Assembly (NCBI GenBank): GCA_023428295.1
Contig: JAEYYV010000213.1
Span: 1 to 64,000 of the forward strand
Reading direction: 5' to 3'
DNA: 64,000 nucleotides
Source: Pseudomonadota bacterium
GTDB taxonomy: Bacteria; Myxococcota_A; Polyangia; Haliangiales; Haliangiaceae
Each line of letters begins with the position of its first letter. The first letter of the stretch is position 1. The notes under the pieces were generated by a model. That model saw only the letters and a list, made by a program, of their open reading frames with translations, was not told where the DNA came from and ran no database searches. Positions 8,979 to 17,170 of this stretch are shown one piece after another. The position numbers were made by a program, and so were the translations under genes.

Positions 8979-9800
8979 ATGCCTGCCCCCCAAGACCCGC
9001 TCGACATCTTTCGCTCCGACGCCATGGCCGGCCATGTCGTCCTCGTCACGGGCGGCGGCACGGGCATCTGTCGCGGAATCGCTGCCGCGTACGCGCGACT
9101 CGGTGCGGACGTTGCCATCGTCAGCCGCAAGCAAGAGGTGCTCGATGCCACCGCGCGCGAGCTGTCCGCGCAGGCGGGTCGCGAGGTGATCGGCGTCGCC
9201 GCCGACGTGCGCGATAGCGAGCAAGTGAAGCGCGCCATCGCCGCCACGGTCGGCAAGTTCGGCAAGCTCGACACGGTCGTCAACGGCGCCGCCGGCAACT
9301 TCCTCGCGCCCGCCGCCGCGCTGTCGCCGAATGGCTTTGCGACGGTCATCAACATCGATCTCCTCGGCACGTTCAACACGTCGCGCGCCGCGTTCGAGGA
9401 GCTGTCGAAGACGCGCGACGCGCTGATCCTCAACATCAGCGCCACGCTCCACTATCACGGCACGCCGCTCCAGGTTCACGCGTCCGCGGCCAAGGCGGGC
9501 GTCGATGCGGTGACGAAGAACCTCGCCGTCGAGTGGGGACAGTTCGGCATCCGCGTCTGCGGGATCGCACCGGGCCCGATCGCCGAGACCGAGGGCATGA
9601 AGCGCCTCGCGCCCGGCGAGGTCACGCAGAAGATGGCATCCGCGATCCCCGCCGGTCGCTTCGGCGCGATCGACGAGATCGCCGCCGCTGCCGTCTATCT
9701 GCGATCGTCGGCGGCCGCGTACATCACGGGGCACGTCCTCGTCGTCGACGGTGGCCACTGCGTCGCCACGCCACCGCTCGGCATGAGCTTCCCGACGTGA
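8979..9800 (+). CDS. SDR oxidoreductase of the peroxisomal 2,4-dienoyl-CoA reductase (DECR2) type
   Basis: This 273-residue NADPH-dependent short-chain dehydrogenase has the nucleotide site VTGGGTGI (about residue 26) and the NGAAGNFLAP motif typical of 2,4-dienoyl-CoA reductases. Instead of the usual YxxxK it has QVHASAAKAGVDAVTKNLAVEW followed by APGPI, as in animal DECR2, where Lys acts without the Tyr. It should help beta-oxidation of unsaturated fatty acids. ATG 8979 (MPAPQDPL) fits the family. Its TGA overlaps the GTG start of the next gene (GTGA), so the two are probably translationally coupled. Confidence 0.88.
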   Translation: MPAPQDPLDIFRSDAMAGHVVLVTGGGTGICRGIAAAYARLGADVAIVSRKQEVLDATARELSAQAGREVIGVAADVRDSEQVKRAIAATVGKFGKLDTVVNGAAGNFLAPAAALSPNGFATVINIDLLGTFNTSRAAFEELSKTRDALILNISATLHYHGTPLQVHASAAKAGVDAVTKNLAVEWGQFGIRVCGIAPGPIAETEGMKRLAPGEVTQKMASAIPAGRFGAIDEIAAAAVYLRSSAAAYITGHVLVVDGGHCVATPPLGMSFPT

Positions 9801-10669
9801 CCACCACTGGTGGACTCGTCGCCGCGGAGTCCCTCGCGCGCGTCGCCACGAAGCTGCGCGCGCCGAAGCGCTCGGCGCGTGCGACAGCAGACGATGCAGC
9901 GACATCGCTCGCGCGCGTGGCTCGCCGGCTGAGAGCGCCGAAGCGCAGCGCACAGGAACGCGCGGACGACGCGTATGTCACCGAGCGCGAGCCGTTCGAT
10001 CTGCATCTGCCCGCGCGCGCCGTGAACATCGAGCTCGTCGGTGGACGCGCGCACTACGACCGCGTGATCGCCGCGGTGATGACCGCGCACACGAGCGTGT
10101 GGATCGCGACCGCCAACGTGAAGGGCATGCTCGTCGAAGGCGCAGCGCGGCCCGGCGCGCGGCGCTCGCGGACGAACGCTCCGTATGTCTCGATGGTGTC
10201 GCGGCTCGACGAGCTCGCGGCGCGCGGCGTGGAGCTGCGCCTGTTGCACGCGGAGCTGCCGAGCGGGCCGTTTCGGGAGGAGCTCGTCGCGCACCCACGG
10301 CTCGCGAGTGGTGGCCTCGCGCTCGCGCGATGTCCGCGCGTGCACATGAAGGCGGTCATCGTCGATGGCGCCCTGCTCTACCTCGGCAGCGCGAACTGGA
10401 CGGGCGCGGGGCTCGGCGCCAAAGGGAGCGGCAAGCGCAACTTCGAGCTCGGCGTGATCACCGACGACGCGCAGTTGCTCGATCAGGTGCAGTCGCTGTT
10501 CGACCGCGTGTGGAGCGGCGCCGAGTGCGCGCGGTGCAAGCTCCGCGACGTGTGCCCCGGGCCGCTCGACGAGGACGACGCGCGGTCCGCGGCCCCGGCA
10601 CGAACGCCGGCCCGCGCGCGAACCTCCAAGCGATCTCGCAACGTTGCACGATCTTCGAAGCGCGTGTAA
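9797..10669 (+). CDS. Phospholipase D-like protein with one HKD motif
   Basis: The product has about 290 residues from a GTG that overlaps the SDR stop by four bases. A single HxK motif, VHMKAVIVD followed by YLGSANWTGAG, marks the PLD superfamily, which includes phosphodiesterases, nucleases and cardiolipin synthase-like enzymes. One HKD implies dimerisation, as in Nuc-type members. Residues about 12-36 and 37-61 are an almost exact tandem duplication (SLARVA..LRAPKRSA). Near the end ECARCKLRDVC forms a CxxC-x5-C cluster that could bind metal. No signal peptide is seen. Substrate is not predictable. Confidence 0.8.
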   Translation: MTTTGGLVAAESLARVATKLRAPKRSARATADDAATSLARVARRLRAPKRSAQERADDAYVTEREPFDLHLPARAVNIELVGGRAHYDRVIAAVMTAHTSVWIATANVKGMLVEGAARPGARRSRTNAPYVSMVSRLDELAARGVELRLLHAELPSGPFREELVAHPRLASGGLALARCPRVHMKAVIVDGALLYLGSANWTGAGLGAKGSGKRNFELGVITDDAQLLDQVQSLFDRVWSGAECARCKLRDVCPGPLDEDDARSAAPARTPARARTSKRSRNVARSSKRV

Positions 10670-10703
10670 CCGCGCGCGCGTTGTCGTTCACTATGAGGTC
10701 TAC

Positions 10704-11345
10704 GTGACTGCCGTGGCTGCTTACGTCGAGGACGTGCTCCTGGTCGACCGCTGTCTGACCGGCGAGCCGGCGGCTACGCGCGAGCTGTTCCGCCGCCATC
10801 GCAACCGCGTACACGCGTGCCTGTATCGCGTGCTCGGCTCGAACCGAGACATGGACGATCTGCTGCAAGAGGCGTTTCTTCAGGTGTTCCAGTCGCTGCG
10901 CAACTGGCGCGCGGAGGCGAGCCTCGCGACGTGGATCGATCGCGTGAGCGTGCGCGTCGCGTATCGCTACCTGACCCAGAAGGGCCGGCGCGTGCAGACG
11001 GACGTGCTCGAGGACGACGACGGGCCGTCGCTCGCGATCCACGACAGCGGCACGCACGGTGCGCGGCGACAGTTGGCGCGCGATGGCGTGAAGCGCCTCT
11101 ACGCGGTGCTCGCCGAGCTCTCGCCCGCCGCGCGCTTGGCGTTCACGCTGCACGAGATCGATGGCCGCTCTCTCGCAGAGACCGCGAAGCTCGTCGGCTC
11201 GTCGGTGACGGCGACCAAGCTGCGCGTGTGGCGCGCGCGAAAGCGCATCGAGACGGCCGCGGCCGAGGATCCGGTGCTCGCCGAGTTCTTGGTGCCCACG
11301 GGTGACGTCGTGGCGTTCGATTCTGTCGAGAAGGAGGCGCCATGA
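10704..11345 (+). CDS. ECF-type RNA polymerase sigma factor
   Basis: The product has 213 residues. Region 2 is visible as YRVLGSNRDMDDLLQEAFLQ then RNWRAEASLATWI, and region 4 as LAELSPAARLAFTLHEIDG with the helix-turn-helix LAETAKLVGSSVTATK. The GTG at 10704 is chosen because GAGG lies seven bases before it; longer versions run into the PLD-like gene. Its stop overlaps the next gene by ATGA, and that gene encodes a single-pass FecR-domain protein. The pair is probably a sigma factor with its membrane regulator. Confidence 0.92.
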   Translation: MTAVAAYVEDVLLVDRCLTGEPAATRELFRRHRNRVHACLYRVLGSNRDMDDLLQEAFLQVFQSLRNWRAEASLATWIDRVSVRVAYRYLTQKGRRVQTDVLEDDDGPSLAIHDSGTHGARRQLARDGVKRLYAVLAELSPAARLAFTLHEIDGRSLAETAKLVGSSVTATKLRVWRARKRIETAAAEDPVLAEFLVPTGDVVAFDSVEKEAP

Positions 11346-12535
11346 GCTTGCGCGATCGCATCCCCGTCGAGCCGCTGTCCGACGAGCGGATGACCAACAT
11401 CGAGCGCAACATCGTGGTCGCTGCGACCGACGCGGCGCAGACGTCGCGAGCGCCCGCGCGCGGAAACACGTGGCTCGGGTTCGCCATCATCGCCGCGACG
11501 ATGGTCGCCGTGGGTGTCACGAGCTGGAAGCTCGCGTCGTCGAAGGTGCCCGCGCCCGTCGTGGCGGTGGAGTCGCCGATCCATGTCGACACGACCGAGG
11601 GTACGAAGCTCGACATCGGCGACGCGCGCATCGCGAGCGATCCGGGCACGACGTTCGTCGTCACGCGTCCCGCGGGCGGCGTGCTCGTCGAGATGGCACG
11701 CGGCAAGGTGGAGCTCGAGGTCGGCAAGCGCGGAGCGCGTCCGCCGCTGATCGTTCGCGCTGGCGAGACCGATGTGGTCGTCGTGGGCACGCGCTTCTCC
11801 GTCGATTACGGCGATGGCACCGGTGATGTCATCGTCATCGTGACCGAGGGTGCCGTGAACGTGATGAAGCGATCGGCGCCCGAGTCGGCGGTGCGCGTGG
11901 CGATGGGCCAAGCGTGGACCACGAAGCGCGGACAGATCGCGCTCGCGGATCTGCCATCGGTGCGGGTCGCCGCGGCGGGCTCGTCGGTCGGATCGACGAC
12001 GACGATGTCTGTCGAGCGCACGGACATCGAGATGCCCGTCGAGTCCGCGCATCCGAGCGCGGGAAGCACCGCGGCGGGAGGCACCGCGGGTGAAGGCAGC
12101 GGATCCCATCGCCCGGGCAAGAAGAAGACGCTCGTGTACGACGACGATCCTCGCAAAGCGCTGCTCGCGGCGCCGATCCAGCCCGCGCTCGATCTCGGCA
12201 TCGCAGATCCACAGGCCGCGCTCGTCGAGCACCTGAAGCTCGCCGGCGCGGGTCGCGGCGATGACGCTGCGCGCGCGATGTACAGCGTCGCGTACCTGCA
12301 GAGCCGCGTGCTGAAGGATCCGGCCGCCGCGCTCAAGACGCTCGATATCTACATGGCGCGTTTCATCAAGAAGGATCGCTCGGAGCACGCCGACGCGCTG
12401 TGGCTGCGCGTGCGTATCCTGTGCGAGAAGAACTTCGACGATGCGTGCCGCCGCGCCGCGCGCGTGTACTCGGAAGCAGCACCGAGCACGAACAAGTCGG
12501 GCATCGCCGACAGCATCCTCACCGCGCCTCGCTGA
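11342..12535 (+). CDS. FecR-domain single-pass membrane protein, partner of the ECF sigma factor
   Basis: The product has 397 residues. After a short cytosolic N-terminus comes one membrane helix (WLGFAIIAATMVAVGVTSW, about 43-61). A periplasmic FecR-like beta domain follows: DARIASDPGTTFVV, VEMARGKVELEV and VVVGTRFSVDY are the characteristic strands. After a Ser/Gly/Thr-rich linker, the C-terminal third looks helical (RAMYSVAYLQSR...DIYMARF), like TPR repeats. FecR proteins control sigma factors in response to envelope signals. The 3' end of the gene lies inside a 40-bp tandem repeat. Confidence 0.85.
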   Translation: MSLRDRIPVEPLSDERMTNIERNIVVAATDAAQTSRAPARGNTWLGFAIIAATMVAVGVTSWKLASSKVPAPVVAVESPIHVDTTEGTKLDIGDARIASDPGTTFVVTRPAGGVLVEMARGKVELEVGKRGARPPLIVRAGETDVVVVGTRFSVDYGDGTGDVIVIVTEGAVNVMKRSAPESAVRVAMGQAWTTKRGQIALADLPSVRVAAAGSSVGSTTTMSVERTDIEMPVESAHPSAGSTAAGGTAGEGSGSHRPGKKKTLVYDDDPRKALLAAPIQPALDLGIADPQAALVEHLKLAGAGRGDDAARAMYSVAYLQSRVLKDPAAALKTLDIYMARFIKKDRSEHADALWLRVRILCEKNFDDACRRAARVYSEAAPSTNKSGIADSILTAPR

Positions 12536-12590
12536 CGCGGGCATCGCCGACAGCATCCTCATCGCACCTCGCTGACGCGGGCATCGCCGA
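12498..12590. repeat. 40-bp tandem repeat across the end of the FecR-type gene
   Basis: Copies begin at 12498, 12538 and 12578 (the last one partial, about 13 bases). Copies 1 and 2 differ at two positions. The stop codon TGA at 12533-12535 is inside copy 1, so the repeat unit carries the gene's last codons and stop. Confidence 0.85.
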
Positions 12591-12655
12591 CTCGTCAGGC
12601 ATCGCCAGCAGCGTTCGCTCGCCGGCAGCGATTCGCTCAGCGCGAGTCGCCCAGC

Positions 12656-12711
12656 GGCCATTCGCTCAGCGGCCATTTCGCTCAGCGGCCATTCGCTCAG
12701 CGGCGATCGAA
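12656..12711. repeat. 15-bp tandem repeat (CATTCGCTCAGCGGC) at the end of the dioxygenase gene
   Basis: The unit CATTCGCTCAGCGGC occurs three times in a row, with one copy carrying an extra T, and a degraded version precedes them (from about 12629). It covers the last codons and stop of the minus-strand dioxygenase gene. Confidence 0.75.
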
Positions 12712-13797
12712 GTAGATGCCGCGCACCCAGCGAGCACCGCGGAACGCCGTACGTCCGTGCAGCACGCGATGGTTGTCGTAGAGCAGCACGTCTCCCGGCG
12801 CGAGTGCGAAGCGATAGTGATGCTTGGGATCGCGGACGAGGCGCACGAAGCGATCGTACGCGCGGTACCACGCCTCCATCCGCTCGAACGGCACCTGGTG
12901 CGGCGCCATCGTGAAGTACGACGAGCGCACGAAGAAACGCTCGCCGTCGTCGACGATCAGCGGTGACCGCACCTCGCGCTCGAACGCCTTCTGCTTGCGG
13001 TGAAAGCGAATCTCGACGGTGCGCAGCAGCTCCGCCGCGTCCGCGTCGAGGGATCGCAGGTAACGATAGGCCGCCCGCGCGTCGGCGATGAGGCTGTCAC
13101 CGCCTTGGTCGGCCGCGCGGATCGATTGCAGCAGCTGATAGCGCGGCGGGTGATCGAGGAACGGCTGGTCCGTGTGCAGATCGACCGCCGCGTCGGTGTA
13201 GCCGAGCTGATCGGTGTTCGCGTTGGTCGTGTTGTCGGTGCGCAGATCCTCGATGCGTCCGAAGTGCGTCTCGATCACGCGGAGCTCGCGCCTGCCGAGC
13301 GCGTCGATCCACGCGTCGGTTTCTTGCTCGGGTTCTCGCGCGGGTTCCTGGCCAGGATCCCGCTGGCGCTCGGGCTCGCCCACGCGACGGCGCACGATGA
13401 CCGCGCCGAGCTCGTCGATGCGCTCGATGATCGCGGGCACGAGCTCCGCGATCGAGCCGCGTCGCACGAGCTCGAGGCGCGACACGTCGGACGATGGCGG
13501 GTCCACGTGCTCGCGATTCACCGCGTACGCGTTCGCGTGCAGCCAGGGCAGTGCGTACGTGCTGACGCGGCGATCGTGGAGCCACTCCACGCGCAAGGCT
13601 CCGTTCTCGATCGTGGCGCTCACGACGACGAGCCTGTCCGGCAGGTCGGCCGAGTCCACGGTGCGCTCGTTCGTCAGCGGATGGCGATCGAGGTCGCAGT
13701 TGTGGCGCAGCCAGCGGAGATGGAAGTCGGCGCGCTGGCCGGCGTCGTCGACCCGAAGGAAGCCATCGTGAACCTCGACGATGCTCATTGCCTTCAT
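12697..13797 (-). CDS. TauD/TfdA-family dioxygenase, gamma-butyrobetaine hydroxylase-like
   Basis: The product has 366 residues. The N-terminus matches the butyrobetaine hydroxylase N-terminal domain (FHLRWLRHNC, then RTVDSADLP and VEWLHDR), but the usual zinc cysteines are missing except one. The C-terminal Fe(II)/2-oxoglutarate oxygenase domain has LHTDQPF (His and Asp ligands), PPRYQLLQ, and DNHRVLHGR with the distal His, then RGIYFD. Homologues hydroxylate butyrobetaine or trimethyllysine in carnitine metabolism. The substrate here is inferred only at family level. A 16-bp palindrome overlaps the ATG at 13797; an alternative start is ATG 13788. Confidence 0.82.
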   Translation of the reverse strand: MKAMSIVEVHDGFLRVDDAGQRADFHLRWLRHNCDLDRHPLTNERTVDSADLPDRLVVVSATIENGALRVEWLHDRRVSTYALPWLHANAYAVNREHVDPPSSDVSRLELVRRGSIAELVPAIIERIDELGAVIVRRRVGEPERQRDPGQEPAREPEQETDAWIDALGRRELRVIETHFGRIEDLRTDNTTNANTDQLGYTDAAVDLHTDQPFLDHPPRYQLLQSIRAADQGGDSLIADARAAYRYLRSLDADAAELLRTVEIRFHRKQKAFEREVRSPLIVDDGERFFVRSSYFTMAPHQVPFERMEAWYRAYDRFVRLVRDPKHHYRFALAPGDVLLYDNHRVLHGRTAFRGARWVRGIYFDRR

Positions 13798-13811
13798 CCG
13801 TTATAACGGAT
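13796..13811. promoter_or_regulatory. Perfect 16-bp palindrome over the dioxygenase start codon
   Basis: ATCCGTTATAACGGAT is a perfect inverted repeat placed on the start of the dioxygenase gene and facing the PilZ gene 54 bases away. It is much richer in A and T at its centre than the surroundings. A dimeric repressor could bind here; the regulator is unknown. Confidence 0.55.
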
Positions 13812-13865
13812 AGGCTGTTCACGTCAATGAGGTAACTCGTTTCCCACGGCGGTACCATTCTCGGG

Positions 13866-14876
13866 TTGGCCCGGCTGTCCTTCACGATCGAGCTCGCTGC
13901 CGACGAGAGGTTCGCGAGAGACCTCGCGGCGGGAGGCGTGTTCGTTCCCGCGCGTGGCTTCAACGTGCTCGACGAGATCGATCTCGTCGTGCGCGGCATC
14001 GCCGGCGAGCTGTGTCTCCACGCGCGCGTCGTCTATATCGATCCCGTCGCCGGGTGCGGTCTCGAGCTCGTCGGCTTTGGCCCCGCGCTCAAAGAGCAGC
14101 TCGCGAAGATCGCGTCGACGCCCACGGAGCTCGCAGCGGTCGCCGCCACGCACCAGCGGCGCAAGCGCGTGCTCACGAGTCGTTCGCGACGGACCAGCAT
14201 CGCGGTCATCACGCTGGATGACGAAGGCGAGACAGCGAGCATCGTCGCGGGCTCCATGCCGAGCGACGACGACTTCTGCGACCTCGATGCGCGCGACGAC
14301 GGCGATGGCCTCGATGCGCGCGACGACCGCGGTGACCTCGAAGATCGTGGCATCGATGACCGCGATCGCCGCGACAACGCGGAGAGCGCGAAGACGCCCG
14401 ATTGCGATGACGCACCGGCTGACTGCGACGAGAACATCGCGGTCGCGCGCACGGCGAGTGGTCGCATCGCCCTCAACTCGACGGAGCGATTGCGCGGCAT
14501 CTCGCTCGCCGAGCAGATCCGGGTCGCGCGCGGACCGAGCGCGTCGGAGCGCATGGCCGTCGAGCGCATGTACGGCAAGAACGTGTGGGAGGCGCTGTTG
14601 CACAACCCGGGGCTGTCCGCGCCCGAGGTCGCGCGACTCTCGCGCCTCGGCACGCTTCCACGCGTGCTGCTCGAAGTGATCGTGAACAACAACACGTGGC
14701 TGCAGGTCCCCGAGGTGCGGCGCGCGTTGCTCGCGAACCCGCGGCTCGGCACGGATCAGATCATGCGCGTGCTGCGTCTCTTGCCCAAGCACGAGCTCAA
14801 GGTCGCGTCGACCGTCCCCGCGTATCCGCAGGCCGTGCGCAGCATCGCGAAGAAGATGATCAAGGACAGCGAGTAG
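13866..14876 (+). CDS. PilZ-domain protein with a myxobacterial-type C-terminal helical domain
   Basis: The product has 336 residues from a TTG start (MARLSFTIEL). Residues 1-80 look like a PilZ domain (GGVFVPARGFNVLDEIDLVV, ARVVYIDPVAGCGLELVGF), a c-di-GMP-type binding fold, though the RxxxR motif is not obvious. The middle is Asp/Arg rich and contains a 27-bp direct repeat (DARDDGDGLDARDD, about bases 14282-14335). The C-terminal 110 residues (YGKNVWEALLHNPGLSAPEVARLS, NNNTWLQVPEVRRALLANP) form a helical repeat module. A role in motility or surface behaviour is inferred from family and organism only. Confidence 0.75.
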   Translation: MARLSFTIELAADERFARDLAAGGVFVPARGFNVLDEIDLVVRGIAGELCLHARVVYIDPVAGCGLELVGFGPALKEQLAKIASTPTELAAVAATHQRRKRVLTSRSRRTSIAVITLDDEGETASIVAGSMPSDDDFCDLDARDDGDGLDARDDRGDLEDRGIDDRDRRDNAESAKTPDCDDAPADCDENIAVARTASGRIALNSTERLRGISLAEQIRVARGPSASERMAVERMYGKNVWEALLHNPGLSAPEVARLSRLGTLPRVLLEVIVNNNTWLQVPEVRRALLANPRLGTDQIMRVLRLLPKHELKVASTVPAYPQAVRSIAKKMIKDSE

Positions 14877-14979
14877 CGCCCAGAAGACGCCAGACGCCCA
14901 GACGACCCGCGATCGGCATACCGAGCTTCTTCGCCGCCGCGTGCGGGATCTCGTTGCTCCGTCCTGGCAGCACAGATGA

Positions 14980-15783
14980 TTAGACCGCGACGCCGACCGC
15001 GAGCCACGCGTGCATCGGCAGCTCGACGGGTCCGGCTCCCACCGCCGTCCGGATCGCAGCGGCCGCCGCCTCGTCGACAGCAGCGAAGCGCACGCCGAGG
15101 TTCTTTCGCAAGAGGACCAGCGGCGCCATCGTGCGCGAGAGACGCGTCCACAGCTCGTCCGCCGAGCTCGCGCGCTCGACGTGCTCGATGCGATGCACCT
15201 CGACCCCGCCGAACGCCGCGGACATCTCCGCGTTGCACGCGTCCTCGGTCGCGAGCGGCGCGCTCCTCGGCGAAGGCTGCGATCCCAGCGCGGCGCTGAT
15301 CGCTTCGAACATCGGCGTGAACACCGGATGCTCCTCGAGCTGCGGCCAGCTCGACACGACCGCACGCGCACCGGGAACGAGCACGCGACGCAGCTCGCGA
15401 AATCCGGCTGCGCGATCCGGAAAGAACATCAGTCCGAACATCGAGAACGCGGCGCCGAACGTGGCGTCGGCGTACGGCAACGCCTGTCCGTCGCCGAGCT
15501 GTGACGTGATGCGATCGTTGCCTTCGCGCAGCGCGCGCGCATCGAGGTACGAGAGCATCTCCGGCGAGAAATCGATCGCGTCCACTCGGTGCCCTGCGCT
15601 CGCGGCGAGAAACGCGAGCGTCCCCGGGCCACACGCCACGTCGACGACCCGCGAGCCCGGCGGCGCCGCAGCGAGCCGCAACGCTTCGCGCGCGAAGTGC
15701 GCGAGCTGCGGGACCACCTCCTCGTTGTACGCGGAGGACACGAGGTCCCATGGCAGCGGCGTAGCGAGCGGCGAGGCAGACAT
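14980..15783 (-). CDS. Class I SAM-dependent methyltransferase
   Basis: The product has 267 residues. The SAM-binding motif I is VVDVACGPGTLAFLAA (about residue 45), followed by VDAIDFSPEML, QLGDGQALPYADATF and MFGLMFFPDRAAGFRELRRVL, the pattern of UbiE/Coq5-like enzymes. The C-terminal part shapes the substrate pocket and is not diagnostic. The start ATG 15783 faces rph with only 32 bases between, and that spacer contains an inverted repeat. Substrate is unknown. Confidence 0.85.
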   Translation of the reverse strand: MSASPLATPLPWDLVSSAYNEEVVPQLAHFAREALRLAAAPPGSRVVDVACGPGTLAFLAASAGHRVDAIDFSPEMLSYLDARALREGNDRITSQLGDGQALPYADATFGAAFSMFGLMFFPDRAAGFRELRRVLVPGARAVVSSWPQLEEHPVFTPMFEAISAALGSQPSPRSAPLATEDACNAEMSAAFGGVEVHRIEHVERASSADELWTRLSRTMAPLVLLRKNLGVRFAAVDEAAAAAIRTAVGAGPVELPMHAWLAVGVAV

Positions 15784-15788
15784 CGCTA

Positions 15789-15809
15789 CGAGCCTATCGC
15801 AGAGGCTCG
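15789..15809. promoter_or_regulatory. 7-7-7 inverted repeat in the methyltransferase/rph divergent spacer
   Basis: CGAGCCT, seven bases, then AGGCTCG fills most of the 32-base spacer between two divergent genes. It could be an operator for both, or a 5' UTR hairpin just upstream of rph. Confidence 0.35.
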
Positions 15810-15815
15810 AACCGG

Positions 15816-16535
15816 ATGTACACCTTCGCCATGCGCTTCGATGGCCGTCGTCCCGATCAGCTCCGTCCGCTCGAGATCATTCCGCACTACCAGAAGCACG
15901 CCGAAGGATCCGCGCTCATCAAGCTCGGCGATACGTGGGTGCTCTGCGCCGCGAGCGTCGAGGAGAGCGTGCCGTCGTGGATGAAGGGCAAAGGCTCGGG
16001 CTGGCTCACCGCGGAGTACGCGATGCTGCCGCGCTCGACGCATACGCGGAGCAAGCGCGATCCGGGCGGACGCGGCAAGGAGATCCAGCGGCTGATCGGT
16101 CGCTCGCTGCGCGCGGCGGTGGATCTGAAGAAGCTCGGCGAGCGCACGATCAACGTCGATTGCGACGTGCTGTGCGCCGATGGTGGCACGCGCGTGGCGT
16201 CGATCACCGGCGCGTGGGTCGCGCTCGCGCTCGCGATCGAGAAGCTCGTGAAGGCCGGCACGCTCGCCGATCGCAGCGCGCTGATGCCGCCGGTCGCTGC
16301 GGTCAGCGTGGGCATCGTCAACGGCGAGTGCGTGCTCGACCTGCCGTACGTCGAGGACAGCAAGGCCGAGGTCGATATGAACGTCGTCGGCGACGAGAGC
16401 GGGAAGCTCATCGAGGTGCAAGGAACCGCGGAGCACGGCACGTTCGATCGCGGTCAGCTGAACGCGATGCTCGATCTCGCCGCCATCGGCCTTCGCGAGC
16501 TCGCGGCCGCGCAGCGCGAGGTGCTCGCGCGATGA
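15816..16535 (+). CDS. rph: Ribonuclease PH
   Basis: The 239-residue product has the full RNase PH pattern: RFDGRRPDQLRPLEI, a phosphate-binding region with SKRDPGGRGKEIQRLIGRSLRAAVD, INVDCDVLCADGGTRVASITGAWVAL and the C-terminal NVVGDESGKLIEVQGTAEHGTF. It is a phosphorolytic 3'-5' exoribonuclease that trims tRNA 3' ends and degrades structured RNA. The length equals that of the usual enzyme. Its stop overlaps rdgB by ATGA, the common rph-rdgB pairing. Confidence 0.98.
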   Translation: MYTFAMRFDGRRPDQLRPLEIIPHYQKHAEGSALIKLGDTWVLCAASVEESVPSWMKGKGSGWLTAEYAMLPRSTHTRSKRDPGGRGKEIQRLIGRSLRAAVDLKKLGERTINVDCDVLCADGGTRVASITGAWVALALAIEKLVKAGTLADRSALMPPVAAVSVGIVNGECVLDLPYVEDSKAEVDMNVVGDESGKLIEVQGTAEHGTFDRGQLNAMLDLAAIGLRELAAAQREVLAR

Positions 16536-17170
16536 CGCGTCCACTCGTGTTCGCGACGCGCAACAAGGGAAAGCTCGTCGAGCTGCGCCAGCTGCTCGAC
16601 GGCATCGGCGGCATCGTCGTGCTCGGCGTCGACGAAGCGCAGGAGCGGATCGGTCGCGCGATCCCCGATGTCGTCGAAGATGCCGACACGTTCACCGGCA
16701 ACGCGATCAAGAAGGCGCGCGAGGTCTCGGAGGTCACCGGCTTGCCCGCGCTCGCCGACGACAGCGGCCTCGAGGTCGACGCGCTCGGTGGCGCGCCGGG
16801 CGTGTGGAGCGCGCGTTACGCGGGCGAAGGCGCGGGTGATGCCGCGAACAACGCGAAGCTCCTCGCAGCGCTCGCAGGCGTGCCTCCCGAGGCGCGGACT
16901 GCTCGGTTCCGCTGCTGCCTCGCGCTCGCCGACGTGCGCGGCCCGCTCGGCGCGCGCACCATCACCGCCGACGGTGTGTGTGAAGGCGTGATGCTCGAGG
17001 AAGCGCGCGGCACCGGCGGGTTCGGCTACGACCCGCTGTTCTTGTTTCCCGCGCTCGGCAAGACCTTCGCGGAGCTCGGCGTGGGCCCCAAGGGTGACCT
17101 CTCGCATCGCGCGCGTGCGATGCAGGCGATCAAACCCGAGCTCGTCGCGTACTTCGCGTCGCTGACGTAG
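16532..17170 (+). CDS. rdgB: XTP/dITP pyrophosphatase (HAM1 family)
   Basis: The 212-residue product cleans the nucleotide pool of XTP, dITP and ITP. Motifs are FATRNKGKLVELRQLL at the start (SxTxNKxK), ALADDSGLEVDALGGAPGVWSARYAG, GTGGFGYDPLF and KGDLSHRARA near the end. ATG 16532 overlaps the rph stop. The last 41 bases overlap the 3' end of the converging TetR gene. Confidence 0.97.
   Translation: MTRPLVFATRNKGKLVELRQLLDGIGGIVVLGVDEAQERIGRAIPDVVEDADTFTGNAIKKAREVSEVTGLPALADDSGLEVDALGGAPGVWSARYAGEGAGDAANNAKLLAALAGVPPEARTARFRCCLALADVRGPLGARTITADGVCEGVMLEEARGTGGFGYDPLFLFPALGKTFAELGVGPKGDLSHRARAMQAIKPELVAYFASLT

Noticed and set aside
12498..12711. Repeats considered as a CRISPR array
   Set aside because: The copies are directly adjacent with no spacers, and no Cas genes are present.
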